NCBI RefSeq assembly: GCF_027172205.1
Contig: NC_070614.1
Coordinates: forward strand, 50,470,001 to 50,534,000
Source: Podarcis raffonei
Lineage: Eukaryota > Chordata > Lepidosauria > Squamata > Lacertidae
Reading direction: 5' to 3'
Length of the DNA stretch: 64,000 nucleotides
Below the pieces are notes generated by a model. The model saw only the letters and a list, made by a program, of their open reading frames with translations. It made no database searches and had not been told where the DNA came from. The position numbers were made by a program, and so were the translations under genes. Every line of letters starts with the position of its first letter. The first letter of the stretch is position 1. Below, in pieces: positions 53,895 to 63,846 of the stretch.

Positions 53895-54655
53895 GTCACT
53901 GCTTGCGGTTCGCTTAAAGAAAATGTTATGAAAATGATGTATAGATGGCACCCAACACCAGTGAAATTAGCAAAAACGCATAGAACAATTTATGTTGGAA
54001 ATGTAAAGAAAAGGATGGAAAAAGATGGAACCTTTTACCATATGTGGTGGTCTTGTAAGGAGGTGAAAGCTTTCTGGGAAATGTATTATAATGCACTTTT
54101 AAAAATGTTGAAATATACTTTTTAAAAAAAAACAACCCCAGAAGCTTTCCTATTAGGTATAGTAAGTAGAGAAACAAGTAAGCAGGATAAAACATGGTTT
54201 TTATATGTGACAACAGCGGCAAGAACGTTATTAGCCCAAAGATGGAAGCAAGAAGATTTAACAACGAAAGAAAAGTGGCAAGATGAAATTAATGGACTGT
54301 GCAGAATTGGTGAAACTGACGGGAGGAAATCCGGAACCAGCAGGACCAGGCTTTCCAGAAAGACTGGAACAAATTCATGTTATATTTGAAGGACAACCGT
54401 AAACAATTAACATCGCTAGTAGGGTTACAGGAAGCTTTGTAAGGATAAATTTATTACTTATTGTAGTTAAGTAAGGAATTATGTAAGGGTAAGATTTAGC
54501 AGGAATAAGAAATAGAGGAAAAAGCAAGGTGTAGAGTTTGAAAACTACTAGTCATGGAGGAGGGAAGTCACAGGCTCATGGAGCCAAATGTTTTATTTTT
54601 GGGGAAAAGGCTGTTATGATGTTATGTAAAAACCAATAAAAATTATTTGAAAGAA
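53895..54655 (+). mobile_element. L1 LINE 3' end
   Basis: Encodes ENVMKMMYRWHPTPVKLAK and DGTFYHMWWSCKEVKAFWEM, the ORF2 end, followed by a 3' UTR with AATAAAAATTATTTGAAAG. Several breaks. Confidence 0.85.
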
Positions 54656-55040
54656 GAAGGAAAAACAGTACTCTTCCCCGCACAACCTCCAACCAAGAAA
54701 GACACATTGCAGGAAACAAGAGTACCACCAGAACAGATGCACAGGTGCTGCTTCTTTTAATTCCAAGAGAGATCGGAGGAATGGGCTGTGCCAGGAGGAG
54801 AATCAACTTTTCCCAAAGCTCCTGTACTAAGCCTTCCACCATCTAGTGGCTTCCACACGTTTTCCATCTAAGCTCCCATCAGTCCCAGTTTGGGTCCATT
54901 GCAGCTAGACTGTAGCCAACTGGGAGAGTAGAGCCATCTGCTTGTCTTCTGTCCCTCCGTCCCCTCCATTCTTGAAGGCTTCCGGAGAGGGAGAGGTGGG
55001 AGCGCCACAACTAAGGCAGCAAAACGATGAGCATTCCCTT

Positions 55041-55317
55041 TCACAAGTTATCGTAGTCGTCGTCTTCTTCGTGCTTCCTCTTCAAGGTGTTCGTTTCACC
55101 AGAGCTGCCCTGCGACGACACCATGTTGGTGGTGATGAGGATGTTTTTGGACCCGATCAGGGAGGGGTTGATCAGCACATTCTGGACCGTGGGGGTAGTT
55201 GGAGTCACTGAGAAGGAGAAAGGGAAGGATATTTGTTAGATATTTATACTGCCTGCCTGTATGCCCAAAATCAAGAATGATAGATGGATGGATACATGGA
55301 GGGATAGATAGATAGAT

Positions 55318-55360
<43 letters not shown>

Positions 55361-55399
55361 GATAGATAGATGGATGATAGATAGATAGATAGATGATAG

Positions 55400-55439
<40 letters not shown>

Positions 55440-58400
55440 GATAGATAGATGATAGATAGATAGATGATGATAGATAGATAGATAGATAGATAGATAGACA
55501 GATAGATAGATAGATGATAGATAGATGATAGATGATAGATAGAGACAGATAGATAGACAGATAGATAGATAGTCAAAGCTGGGGGGAAATAGGGGAGAAA
55601 TGTTCATTGATAATGTTGTCTATAAGAATAAATGAAAATTATTATAAATTAGTTTGGAGATGGTATTTAATAATAATAAAATTTTATTTATATCCCGCCC
55701 TCCCTAGCCAAAGCCGGGCTCAGAGCAGTTAACACCAGTCAGATTAAATCAAATAAACAAGGAATATTAGGTGCCATGTTGGAGGGGGTGCCAGGAAATG
55801 GGGAATTATGTTCTCATGTGGTGGGGGTGTAAATACGTACAATTTCTCTGGCAAAGGGTGTTTAAGGAGATGACAGAAACCACTGGGTTAAAGCTGATCT
55901 AAAGTCCAGAGGCAGCGTGATGATCGATTTACGATGGGGTGGACGGTTGACAGGCTACGAAGGACTTGCTCACAAATTTATTGGCAGCTGAGCGAATTAT
56001 ATAGCTAGGAAGTGGAAGGGGCAAGCAGGATTCCCCCAAAAATAGACTAAAGGCAATTAGTATTTCATCCAGCAGAGCTTTACTGCTACTGAAGGCAAAT
56101 GAGTATAATAGTCACAAATCCAATACATTCAGGATTGGCACTGTCCATAAGAAATCCAGTTGGAGCAGACTTACTTTGCTGCTTCGCTTTTTATCTGTTT
56201 CCAGGCCTCGTAAGAACGTTAAGAGTCTGGCTTCTGGATCAGGCCATTGGAGCATCTAGTCGAGGATCCTGTTCTCACAGTGGCCAACTGGTTTCCTATG
56301 GCAAACCAGCTAGCAGGACCTGGACACAACTGCACCCTCTGCTCCTGTGCCTCCAAGCAGCTAGCATTGAGGAAGAGACACAAGCATAGCCCTCTCCTCC
56401 CTGAATTTGCCTAACCCTCTTTCAAAGCCATCTAGGTTGTTGGTCATCACCGCCACCCGCGGGAACAAGTGTCAGTTTGCATTTCTTGGCACAGAAAATA
56501 TAGATATTCCAGGCAATCAAAGGAAAGTATTCCTCTATGCAACAGCAGCTGCCAGGATGCTCATAGCAAAAAGCTGGCGGAGGGGGGGGAATCTCATCAA
56601 TAAAAGAATGGCAAATTAAACTTTGTGAATATACAAATTTGGCAAGATTTACAGCATTCTTAAGGGGACAATAGGACCAAAAGTCAGCAGAAGAATGGGA
56701 TTGTGTCAAAGAATACATGAAAAAAACATTGTTCTGGAGTAAGTAGATCGGTATGTAATGAATGAAGCTTTGTAAGGTTAAAGAAATTGAAAAAACGGTG
56801 CAAAAGGTATAAAGACAGAGGTAATTGACCTTACACACAACAATTAAGAAAGATTAAAAATTCTGAAGTCTCAAAACAGAGGAAGGAAGTCAATGTGTAT
56901 ATGTACGTAAAGTCTGTTATGATGGTATGGTTTTCTTTGTAGGTTTGTTTTTGTTATTTTGTTTTTGGGTTTTATGTTTGTAACTTTTGTTGTAATTTCA
57001 CACTGAAAATAAAGTAAAAGAAAATATTGATCTGATGTGTAGAGATCTTTCCTATTCTAATGAATTCAAGAGGGTTCTGAGAGCCTTTCTCTGTGTGAAA
57101 GAAACAAGCTGAAGGTTCATGATGTTTTCAGTTATTCCTTCAAAGAAGCAGAGTACAGCTGGCTTAAACTGGTCCGGTTATCTCTTTCTGCCAAGGTCTT
57201 GCTGACTACAATAACAAGGCCAGAAGGAGTTTGGGTTTCACGCTTTCTCCTTCTATCTCTCTTCCTCCTGGTGTGGTGTTTTGTATACAGTGGGGTTTTA
57301 AAAAAAATTTTTAAAATTAAATTTCCATTTTATAATAATTAAATACATCCGTATTGTTACCTTAACTCTTTGCTTATATGAGCTAATCCCTTCCTCCAGT
57401 CTCATAGTTTTCATAATTCATTTCTATATCCTAGCATTTTTACCTCTTCCAATTTACATTTCACTTATTCCAATTATCACAAATTCTGAGTACATATAAA
57501 AAGGCAGTAATCATTGTTACAGGTCTTTTTATATCAACCCTGCTAGTGTTGTTAATTGTTCTTCAATTATCCTTCAAATATTGTACAAATTTACTCGTCT
57601 TTTTGGAAAGCTCGATCACGCTGGTTTTTTATTCTCCCAATCAGCTCCGCCAATTCTGCATACAGTGTTAAGGTTTAGTGTTATTACAAGTTATTGTATG
57701 TTTAAGTTAAGTCTGCTGCAACTGGATTTCTTATGGACAGTGCCAATCTTGAATGCATTGGATTTGTGACCATTATGCTCTTTTGCCTTCAGTAGCAATA
57801 AAGCTCTGCTGAATGAAATATTAATTTCCTTTGGTCTATTTTTGGGGGAGCAATGACAAACCTAGACAGCATCTTAAAAAGCAGAGACATCACCTTGCCA
57901 ACAAAGGTCCGTATAGTAAAAGCAATGGTTTTCCCAGTAGTGATGTATGGAAGTGAGAGCTGGACCATAATGAAGGCTGATTGCCCAAGAATGGATGCTT
58001 TTGAATTCTGGTGCTGGAGGAGACTCTTGAGAGTCCCATGGACTGCAAGAAGATCAAACCGATCCATTCTGAAGGAAATCAGCCCTGAGTGCTCACTGGA
58101 AGGACAGATCCTGAAGCTGAGGCTCCAAGACTTTGGCCACCTCATGAGAAGAGAAGACTCCCTGGAAGAGACCCTGATGTTGGGAAAGATGAAGAAGGGG
58201 ACGACAGAGGACGAGATGGTGGGACAGTGTTCTCAAAGCTACCAGCATGAGTTTGACCAAACTGCAGGAGGCAGTGGAAGACAGGATTGCCTGGCGTGCT
58301 CTGGTTCAGGGGGTCACGAAGAGGCAGACACGACTAAATGACTAAACAACAACTTTTTTGGAGGGGAATCCTGCAACGTGTTTTAAGTTTTTGCTCTGCT

Positions 58401-61400
58401 AACTGTACGTCAGAGTTCTGCTCTGGGTCGATATTGAGTAGAATTAATGACAGAAAGTGCCATAGTTACAGCTGTGTGCTTTGCGAAGAAGTACTTTGTT
58501 CCTAATCTGTCCTCAATCTTCCAACATTCAACTTCAGTGTAAGGAGACCAGCTGGCTCCCTCTAACCAGACTGAGTTAAGGATGCGCAGGAAATGTTTTT
58601 TGCAGAAGAAACAACCTTGAGGCAGCTGGGTGAAGAGTAAACACCCTGTTTTTCGCACAGAGGAATGCAGCTCTGATAAGATAGGCATGCTTTTGCTCTG
58701 TGAAGGTGACTAAATTTCTAAGCATATGTGAAGTTAAGGCGAGGGAATGCCTGTATAGAAAACCTGTGCACTTTGCAGGCCTGTGGAACCCATGACGGTG
58801 GCTTCCCCAACAGCCCTTATTCTCAGCCAATAAACTTGTTCATTGAGCGTTTCTCAGGACGCGCAGAGCTGCACTTTTTATTATTATTACAGTCGTACTT
58901 CGGTTCTTGAACAGCTCCTTTTTTGAACATTTCGGCTCCCGAACACTGAAAACCCGGAAGTAACCGCTCCGGTTTTCAAACGATTTTCGGAAGTCGAACA
59001 TGCCACGTGGCTTCCATTTTCCTATTGCAGGCACGTCCAACAGGTAGATCGTGATCTACCAGTAGATCACTGGACGTCTGTGGTAGATCACTGGTTCCCC
59101 CCAAAGAAGCTCAATAAGTTTGACTCCCCCTAAAAAAAGCTCAGAAGACAGAAGTGCCTGGCGTGCTCTGATCCATGGGGTCACGAAGAGTCAGACACGA
59201 CTAAACGACTAAACAACAACAACAACAAAAAGCAGCTCAAAACTTTTGCCCTGCACCCCCCCAAAAACCGGGGCTTTCCTCCTCCCTTAAAAAAGCTCAG
59301 CAACTTTGACCTGAACCCCAAAGAAACAGGCCTTTCTCCTTCCTCAAAAAAGCGGGTAGATCACTGCCAGTCTTTAACTCCGTGAGTAGATCACAGTCTC
59401 TTCGAAGCTGGCCACCCCTGCCCTATTGTATTGAGGCTTCCGCTTTCAGTTTTCGGACGTTTCGGAAGTCTAACTGTCTTCCGGAACAGATTACGTTCGA
59501 CAACCGAGGTTTGATTGTATTATTTATTGAATTTATATACCGTGCTATACCGGGGGGCGGGCCTCGGGGTGGTCCACAGAATAAAATCAAGATACAGTGG
59601 ACGCTCGGGTTGCGAATATGATCCGTGCGGGATGCATGTTCGCAACCTGCAGCGTTCGCAACCCGCGTCTGCACAGGCGCAAAGCGAGATTCTGTGCTTC
59701 TGCGCATGCGTGAGCGCCGAAACCCGGAAGTAACCCACTCCGGTATTTCCGGGTTTCGGCGGTTCACAACCCGAAAAAACGCAACCTGAAGCAGCTGTAA
59801 CCCGAGGTATGACTGTATAAAACCACAAAATACCTAATAAAAATACAAACAACCCAATAGCCCCCCCGCCATGAAGGTGGTCAGGTATTGGGTTTCGTCC
59901 TCTAGCTAGAAAGGGATGTCAGCCTTCAGCACAGCTCCTCTGCCTTAGGTTCAAGAGAAGCAAATGGTCTGCCCATCCTTATTCTCAGCAGCGGCTAGTG
60001 TCCACTGGGGCTGGCAAGGCAAGCAGCACAGAGATCAGCTGTAGGATGAATCAGAGGGAATGACAGGGAGAGCCACCATTTGATCCAGGCATAGGCAAAC
60101 TCAGCCCTCCAGATGTTTTTGGGACTACAACTCCCATCATCCCTGACCACTGGTCCTGTTAGCTAGGGATGATGGGAGTTGTAGTCCCAAAACATCTGGA
60201 GGGCCGAATTTGCCTATGCCTGCTCTGACCAGTTGCAAGAAGGAAGACAAGTAGGTGGGGCTAGCTGAAAACTGGCTGATTGCCTGGTCAGTGAGCTACT
60301 TGCCTAATAATAATAATAAATTTTATTTATACCCCGCCCTCCCCGGGCTCAGAGCGGCTAACACCAGTAAAAATTACACTAAAAACATAATAGGGGAAAA
60401 GGAAAAATAAAACAATTTAAAATGCAGGTTAAAATGCAATTTAAAATGCAGCCTCATTTTAAAAGTAACCCATAGATCACATAAAGGGAGGGAAACATAA
60501 GGGTCAGACTGAGTCCAAACCAAAGGCCAGGCGGAACAGCTCAGTCTTGCAGGCCCTGTGGAAAGAAATCAGATCCTAACAGAACAGCCCCTACCCCTCA
60601 TTCTTCTCCAGGAGTTTGCCACATAAGGGTGCGAGCTGGAACACGCACAAACAGCCCCCCTCCAAATCTTGCAAATAAAGAGAAGGCACGCTTGAGCTTA
60701 AGGGATGCGGGTGGTGCTGTGGTCTAAACCACAGAGCCTAGGGCTTGCTGATCAGAAGGTCGGCGGTTCGAATCCCCGCGACGGGGTGAGCTCCCGTTGC
60801 TTGGTCCCTGCTCCTGCCAACCCAGCAGTTCAAAAGCATGTCAAAGTGCAAGTAGATAAATAGGCACCGCTCCAGCGGGAAGGTAAACATCGTTTCCGCG
60901 CGCTGCTCTGGTTCACCAGAAGCGGCTTAGTCATGCTGGCCACATGACCCGGAATCTGTACGCCGGCTCCCTCGGCCAATAAAGCGAGATGAGCACCGCA
61001 ACCCCAGTCTCATCCTTGACTGGACCTAACGGTCAGGGGTCCCTTTACCTTTACCTTACACTTGAGCTCACACTTTTCCCACCCGCCAAAAGGTTCAGCT
61101 TTTGTACCGCAGAGTCCTGGTTCCCCCATTCAAGGAAAAGCTTTGCAGCTGTAACACCTGGCAGCGTGGCTTGCTCTCACCTGATTTTACGGAGGTCTGG
61201 GAGGTTGGGATCTGCACCGTGAATCTTTGACCGGTCAGAGGCAGGGGAGTGCCAACTTTCGTTGAAACGGACACCGTCTGCGCCGAAGGAGTTCCTGAGA
61301 TTCACACAACCAGGATTCAGTTTTGAAGCAGCAAGCCATTGTTTTTAAATTCAAGGTGGCATACGGGGGGTTGCCAGGCAAAAACATGAAGAATAAGGCT

Positions 61401-63340
61401 CCATCTGCACTATGCATTTAAAGCAGTTTATCGCTTAACAGTCACGGCTTCCCCCAGGAGCTGCTGTTTACCTCTCCCCTGTCTTCTCTTGCTATCTGTG
61501 TTTTATCAGTCGTCTTCTTATTTTGACTATCATCAAACAGCCATAGGACGCATTGGAACTATACATTTAAGGCACGATGGTGCCACGTTAAAATAATGGC
61601 TTCTTCCCCAAAGGATTCTGGGAGCTGTGGTTTGTTAAGGGTGCTGAGAATTGTTTGTTGTTGTTTAGTCGTGTCCGACTCCTAATCCCCTCGCAGAACT
61701 ACAATTCCCAGAGTGGTTTAACCTCTTTTTAGGAAGCTCTGGGAATTACTGTATTTTTCGCTCTATAAGATGCACCAGACCACAAGACGCACCTAGTTTT
61801 TGGAGGAGGAAAACAAGAAAAAAAATATTCTGAATCTCAGAAGCCAGAACAACAAGAGGGATCGCTGTGCAGTGAAAGCAGCGATCCCTCTTGCTGTTCT
61901 GGCTTCTGGAATAGCTGCGCAGCCTGCATTCGCTCCATAAGACGCACACACATTACTTTTTAGGAGGGAAAAAATGAGTCTTATAGAGCAAAGAATACGG
62001 TATATTGCCGTGAAGGAAATTAGGGCTTCCAAACAACTCTCAGCAACAAACTACTCTTCTCAGGATTATCTAGGGGAAGCCATGGCTGTTTAAAGTGGAA
62101 TAAGAGCGCTTTAAATGTATAATAATTTATTATTTATACCCTGCCCACCTTGGCTGGGTTTCCCCCAGCCAGCCACTCTGGGCGGCTCCCAACAGAATAT
62201 TAAATACACGACAAAACATCAAACATTAAAAACTTCCCTAAACAGGGCTGCCTTCAGACACCTTCTAAAAGTCAGGTAGCCTTTGATAGAATTAGAAGCT
62301 GAAACTTGCCTAACGTCGGCGTGCTGGGCCTGCTGGTGACGGCGCCGACACTCAGTCGTGGCACCGTGATCCGTGCCGCAGAGGAAGTCAGCTGGAACGA
62401 AGCAGCACACAATAAATAGGTCATTCAGGGTCACTGGCTCAGAAAACGGCCTGTTTTAAAAGGGCCTTCAGTAATACTGTGTCATGGGCTGGTTGGATGC
62501 GGCGGGATGGTGGAAGGAACCAGCTAGGGAACTCCCCAGGGGAAAAAGGCTGAGCCCGGGATTGGAGGTGAAATGACGATGAGCAGACAGAGGAAGAAGA
62601 CGATAACGGACTGGCATAGCAAACGACAAGAATTTGCTGAAATGGAGCAGTTGACAAACAGCCTGAGAGGCAACTCAAAACAAACATTTATGAGAAAATG
62701 GGAGAGATATAAGACATATGTTCAAAAATATGGTAAAGGTTCGCTATCTATGCTAGCATTTGAGTGACGGAGAGAAATTGAGTTGAGAAATAAGATTAAG
62801 GGTACGTATTGATATAGGAATGCATTCGATAAAATGTAAAGAAATATATAATAATAAGAGTAAAAAAGAGAGTAAAAAGGAATATACAACGGGATAGACA
62901 GGAAGTCCAAAGTGTTGGCACATATATGATTTTGGAATAGCTTTATGTCTTTGGTTTTTCTTTTTTCTTTCTTTAGGTACATAAATTTGGTATATAAATT
63001 TTGTATACGTGTTGGAAATTATATTATACTATGCCCTGTAATGTAATATGATAATGTATACATATGTGGCATAAGAACGTTAATTAAAAGAAAATAATAA
63101 AGACAGAAGAAGAAGACTAGGAGGAGATATGGGAAGCTGGAGAGGCTGCAGTGAGCAGGGAGAGTGTGTGGCAGACAGACTCTTCCTTTTGGGTAGTCTC
63201 CTTACCTTCTTCTGAAAAGACTTCAGCCTGTAATTTGGGGCTGTGAGGCAGTATCTATCCGGCGGCAACCTCGGGCCTGAGTACGGCTTTATCAGAGGCA
63301 ACGGCGTCTGGTTCTTCTGTCTCGCAATATCTAGCAAAAA
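55041..63340 (-). CDS. TAF9B: TAF9-family TFIID/SAGA subunit, C-terminal four coding exons (partial)
   Basis: Minus-strand coding exons: 63340-63206, 62391-62310, 61294-61181 and 55207-55041, 165 aa plus stop, phases joining throughout. It reads [40 protein letters not shown], then [42 protein letters not shown] and the end [14 protein letters not shown], which is the TAF9/TAF9B sequence as remembered. The human protein is about 250-264 aa, so the histone-fold N-terminus (about 95 aa), which pairs with TAF6, lies beyond the right edge. TAF9 proteins serve in TFIID and SAGA/PCAF complexes in the nucleus. Linkage to X-type genes (KIF4A, PDZD11) favours TAF9B, whereas YDNL and LIGSK look TAF9-like, so the paralogue is unsettled. 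The intron after 62310 begins GC rather than GT. ATTAAA at plus-strand 54756-54761 may be the poly(A) signal. Confidence 0.92.
55279..55572. repeat. (TAGA)n microsatellite, interrupted
   Basis: Almost 300 bases of TAGA with GATGA interruptions, in the last TAF9-family intron, starting about 70 bases from the last exon's acceptor. Its repeating-peptide frames are not genes. Confidence 0.97.
55665..55905 (-). repeat. LINE 3' fragment and small L1 remnant
   Basis: TAATAATAAAATTTTATTTA TATCCCGCCCT begins a tail of the family at 60305. 55785-55905 looks like a short plus-strand L1 ORF2 remnant. Low detail. Confidence 0.45.
56025..56178 (-). repeat. Left arm of a 1.8-kb-spaced inverted repeat
   Basis: About 145 bases (CCCCCAAAAATAGACTAAAG to TCCAGTTGGAGCAGACTTA) recur in inverse orientation at 57708-57853. 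The AATAAAGCTCTGCTG word could mark an LTR-type polyadenylation region, so this may be a fossil LTR fragment. Family unknown. Confidence 0.6.
56200..56400. repeat. Interspersed repeat fragment, reptile type
   Basis: CGTAAGAACGTTAAGAGTCT, GATCAGGCCATTGGAGCATC and ATCCTGTTCTCACAGTGGCC are words of a common reptilian interspersed repeat whose family I cannot name with certainty. Confidence 0.5.
56510..57030 (+). mobile_element. L1 LINE 3' end
   Basis: Encodes [19 protein letters not shown] near its start. The 3' UTR ends AAATAAAGTAAAAGAAAATA. Confidence 0.75.
57298..57660 (-). mobile_element. Probable L1 LINE 3' end
   Basis: A T-rich start (A-tail on the minus strand) followed by sequence resembling the 3' end of the 21-22 kb L1, including a CCAATTCTGC-type coding end near 57650. 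Confidence 0.55.
57708..57853 (+). repeat. Right arm of the inverted repeat
   Basis: Reverse complement of 56025-56178 with modest divergence. It directly abuts the BovB element that follows. Confidence 0.6.
57854..58351 (+). mobile_element. BovB (RTE) LINE 3' end
   Basis: Encodes [56 protein letters not shown] and the RTE end, closing with GACTAAACAACAAC. Confidence 0.93.
59028..59420. mobile_element. Nested hAT non-autonomous element
   Basis: Ends CAGGCACGTCCAACAGGTAG and CTGGCCACCCCTG; flanks TCCTATTG (59020-59027) and CCCTATTG (59421-59428), an 8-bp duplication with one change. The core repeats GTAGATCAC words. Confidence 0.82.
59155..59230 (+). mobile_element. BovB tail fragment inside the hAT element
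   Basis: CTGGCGTGCTCTGATCCATG, then GTCAGACACGACTAAACGAC and a CAACAACAACAA tail. Confidence 0.85.
59595..59815. mobile_element. Tigger/pogo-like MITE (CAGTGGACGCTCGGGTTGCG variant)
   Basis: 221 bp, inverted ends and TA flanks. The core has GTTCGCAACC words. Confidence 0.85.
60091..60220. mobile_element. hAT-type palindromic MITE
   Basis: CAGGCATAGGCAAACTCAGC and its mirror ...TTTGCCTATGCCTG. Same family as 13315-13451. The flanking octamers are decayed. Confidence 0.85.
60305..60660 (-). mobile_element. LINE 3' end, TTA-tailed, second family
   Basis: TAATAATAATAAATTTTATT then ACCCCGCCCTCCCCGGGCTC. The minus strand further in has an [11 protein letters not shown]-like coding end. Confidence 0.6.
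60702..61056 (+). mobile_element. Sauria SINE with duplication
   Basis: Plus-strand copy with B box GGTTCGAATCC. CGCTTGAGCT (60689-60698) and CACTTGAGCT (61059-61068) mark the insertion. Confidence 0.92.
61540..62115. mobile_element. Inverted-repeat MITE, second hAT-like family, interrupted
   Basis: AAAGGATTCTGGGAGCTGTG...GAACTACAATTCCCAGAGTG with mirrored parts to the right. It holds a BovB-tail scrap (61655-61682) and the MITE at 61749-62000. Confidence 0.55.
61749..62000. mobile_element. MITE of the CGTATTTTTCGCTCTATAAG family
   Basis: 252 bp, inverted ends, TA flanks (61747-61748, 62001-62002), palindromic core. Confidence 0.9.
62118..62280 (-). mobile_element. LINE 3' fragment (L2-like, TTA tail)
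   Basis: ATAATTTATTATTTATACCC and CAGCCACTCTGGGCGGCTCC. It ends 30 bases from the TAF9-family exon at 62310. Confidence 0.75.
62573..63108 (+). mobile_element. L1 LINE 3' end
   Basis: Encodes [17 protein letters not shown], the L1 ORF2 end, then a long AT-rich 3' UTR ending GAAAATAATAAAGACAG. Confidence 0.7.
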
Positions 63341-63365
63341 CTTTTTCCAAGAAAGGAAAAAAAAG

Positions 63366-63765
63366 AAGTAATAAGAACACAGGAAGGTACCTTGAATACC
63401 AAGTCAGCCCATTGGTCCAGCAAGCTCAGTAATGGGCTCCCTGATTGGAAGCAGAAGCTCTCTAGGGCAGGCATAGGCAAACTCGGCCCTCCAGATGTTT
63501 TGGGACTACAACTCCCATCATCCCTGACCACTGGTCCTGTTAGCTAGGGATGATGGGAGTTGTAGTCCCAAAACAGCTGGAGGGCCGAGTTTGCCTAGGG
63601 TTTCAGGCCAGGGTCTCAACCAGCCTGACCTGGAAGAGATGCCAAAGATTAAGTTTAAGACCTTCTGCATGCAAAGCTGGAGCTCTACAGCTAAGCTCCT
63701 CTCAAATTCCTCCTCAGCACCGACCACACTGGTGAAGAGGGAAATCACAAAGCGCTGGTCCACAT
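63366..63765 (-). mobile_element. tRNA-derived SINE interrupted by a hAT MITE
   Basis: AAGAACACAGGAAGGTACCT and CCATTGGTCCAGCAAGCTCA on the left, and the tRNA-like CCTTCTGCATGCAAAGCTGG on the right, belong to one reptilian SINE. The MITE at 63467-63598 separates them at a CTAGGG word present on both sides. Confidence 0.7.
63467..63598. mobile_element. hAT-type palindromic MITE inside a SINE
   Basis: CAGGCATAGGCAAACTCGGC with mirrored GGCCGAGTTTGCCTA. The right end lacks the last few bases. Confidence 0.82.
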
Positions 63766-63846
63766 CTAGGCCACATTGACAGCGTACGTTTAAAGCACAT
63801 CAAACAGCCATGAATTCTGGGAGCTGAAGTTTGTTAAGTACGTAAG

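Larger units (their letters stand above)
58890..59517. mobile_element. Tigger/pogo-like MITE containing a hAT element and a BovB scrap
   Basis: Outer ends CAGTCGTACTTCGGTTCTTG and its mirror (CAACCGAGGTTTGATTG) have TA flanks. The insertion at 59028-59420 splits it, and that in turn holds a BovB tail. Confidence 0.85.

Noticed and set aside
52000-55040. GDPD2 or DLG3, expected after KIF4A from human gene order
   Set aside because: No exon of either protein is seen. The interval holds repeats, and the next gene is TAF9-like.
55236-55607. Minus frames with repeating YLSI residues
   Set aside because: They are a translation of the TAGA microsatellite.
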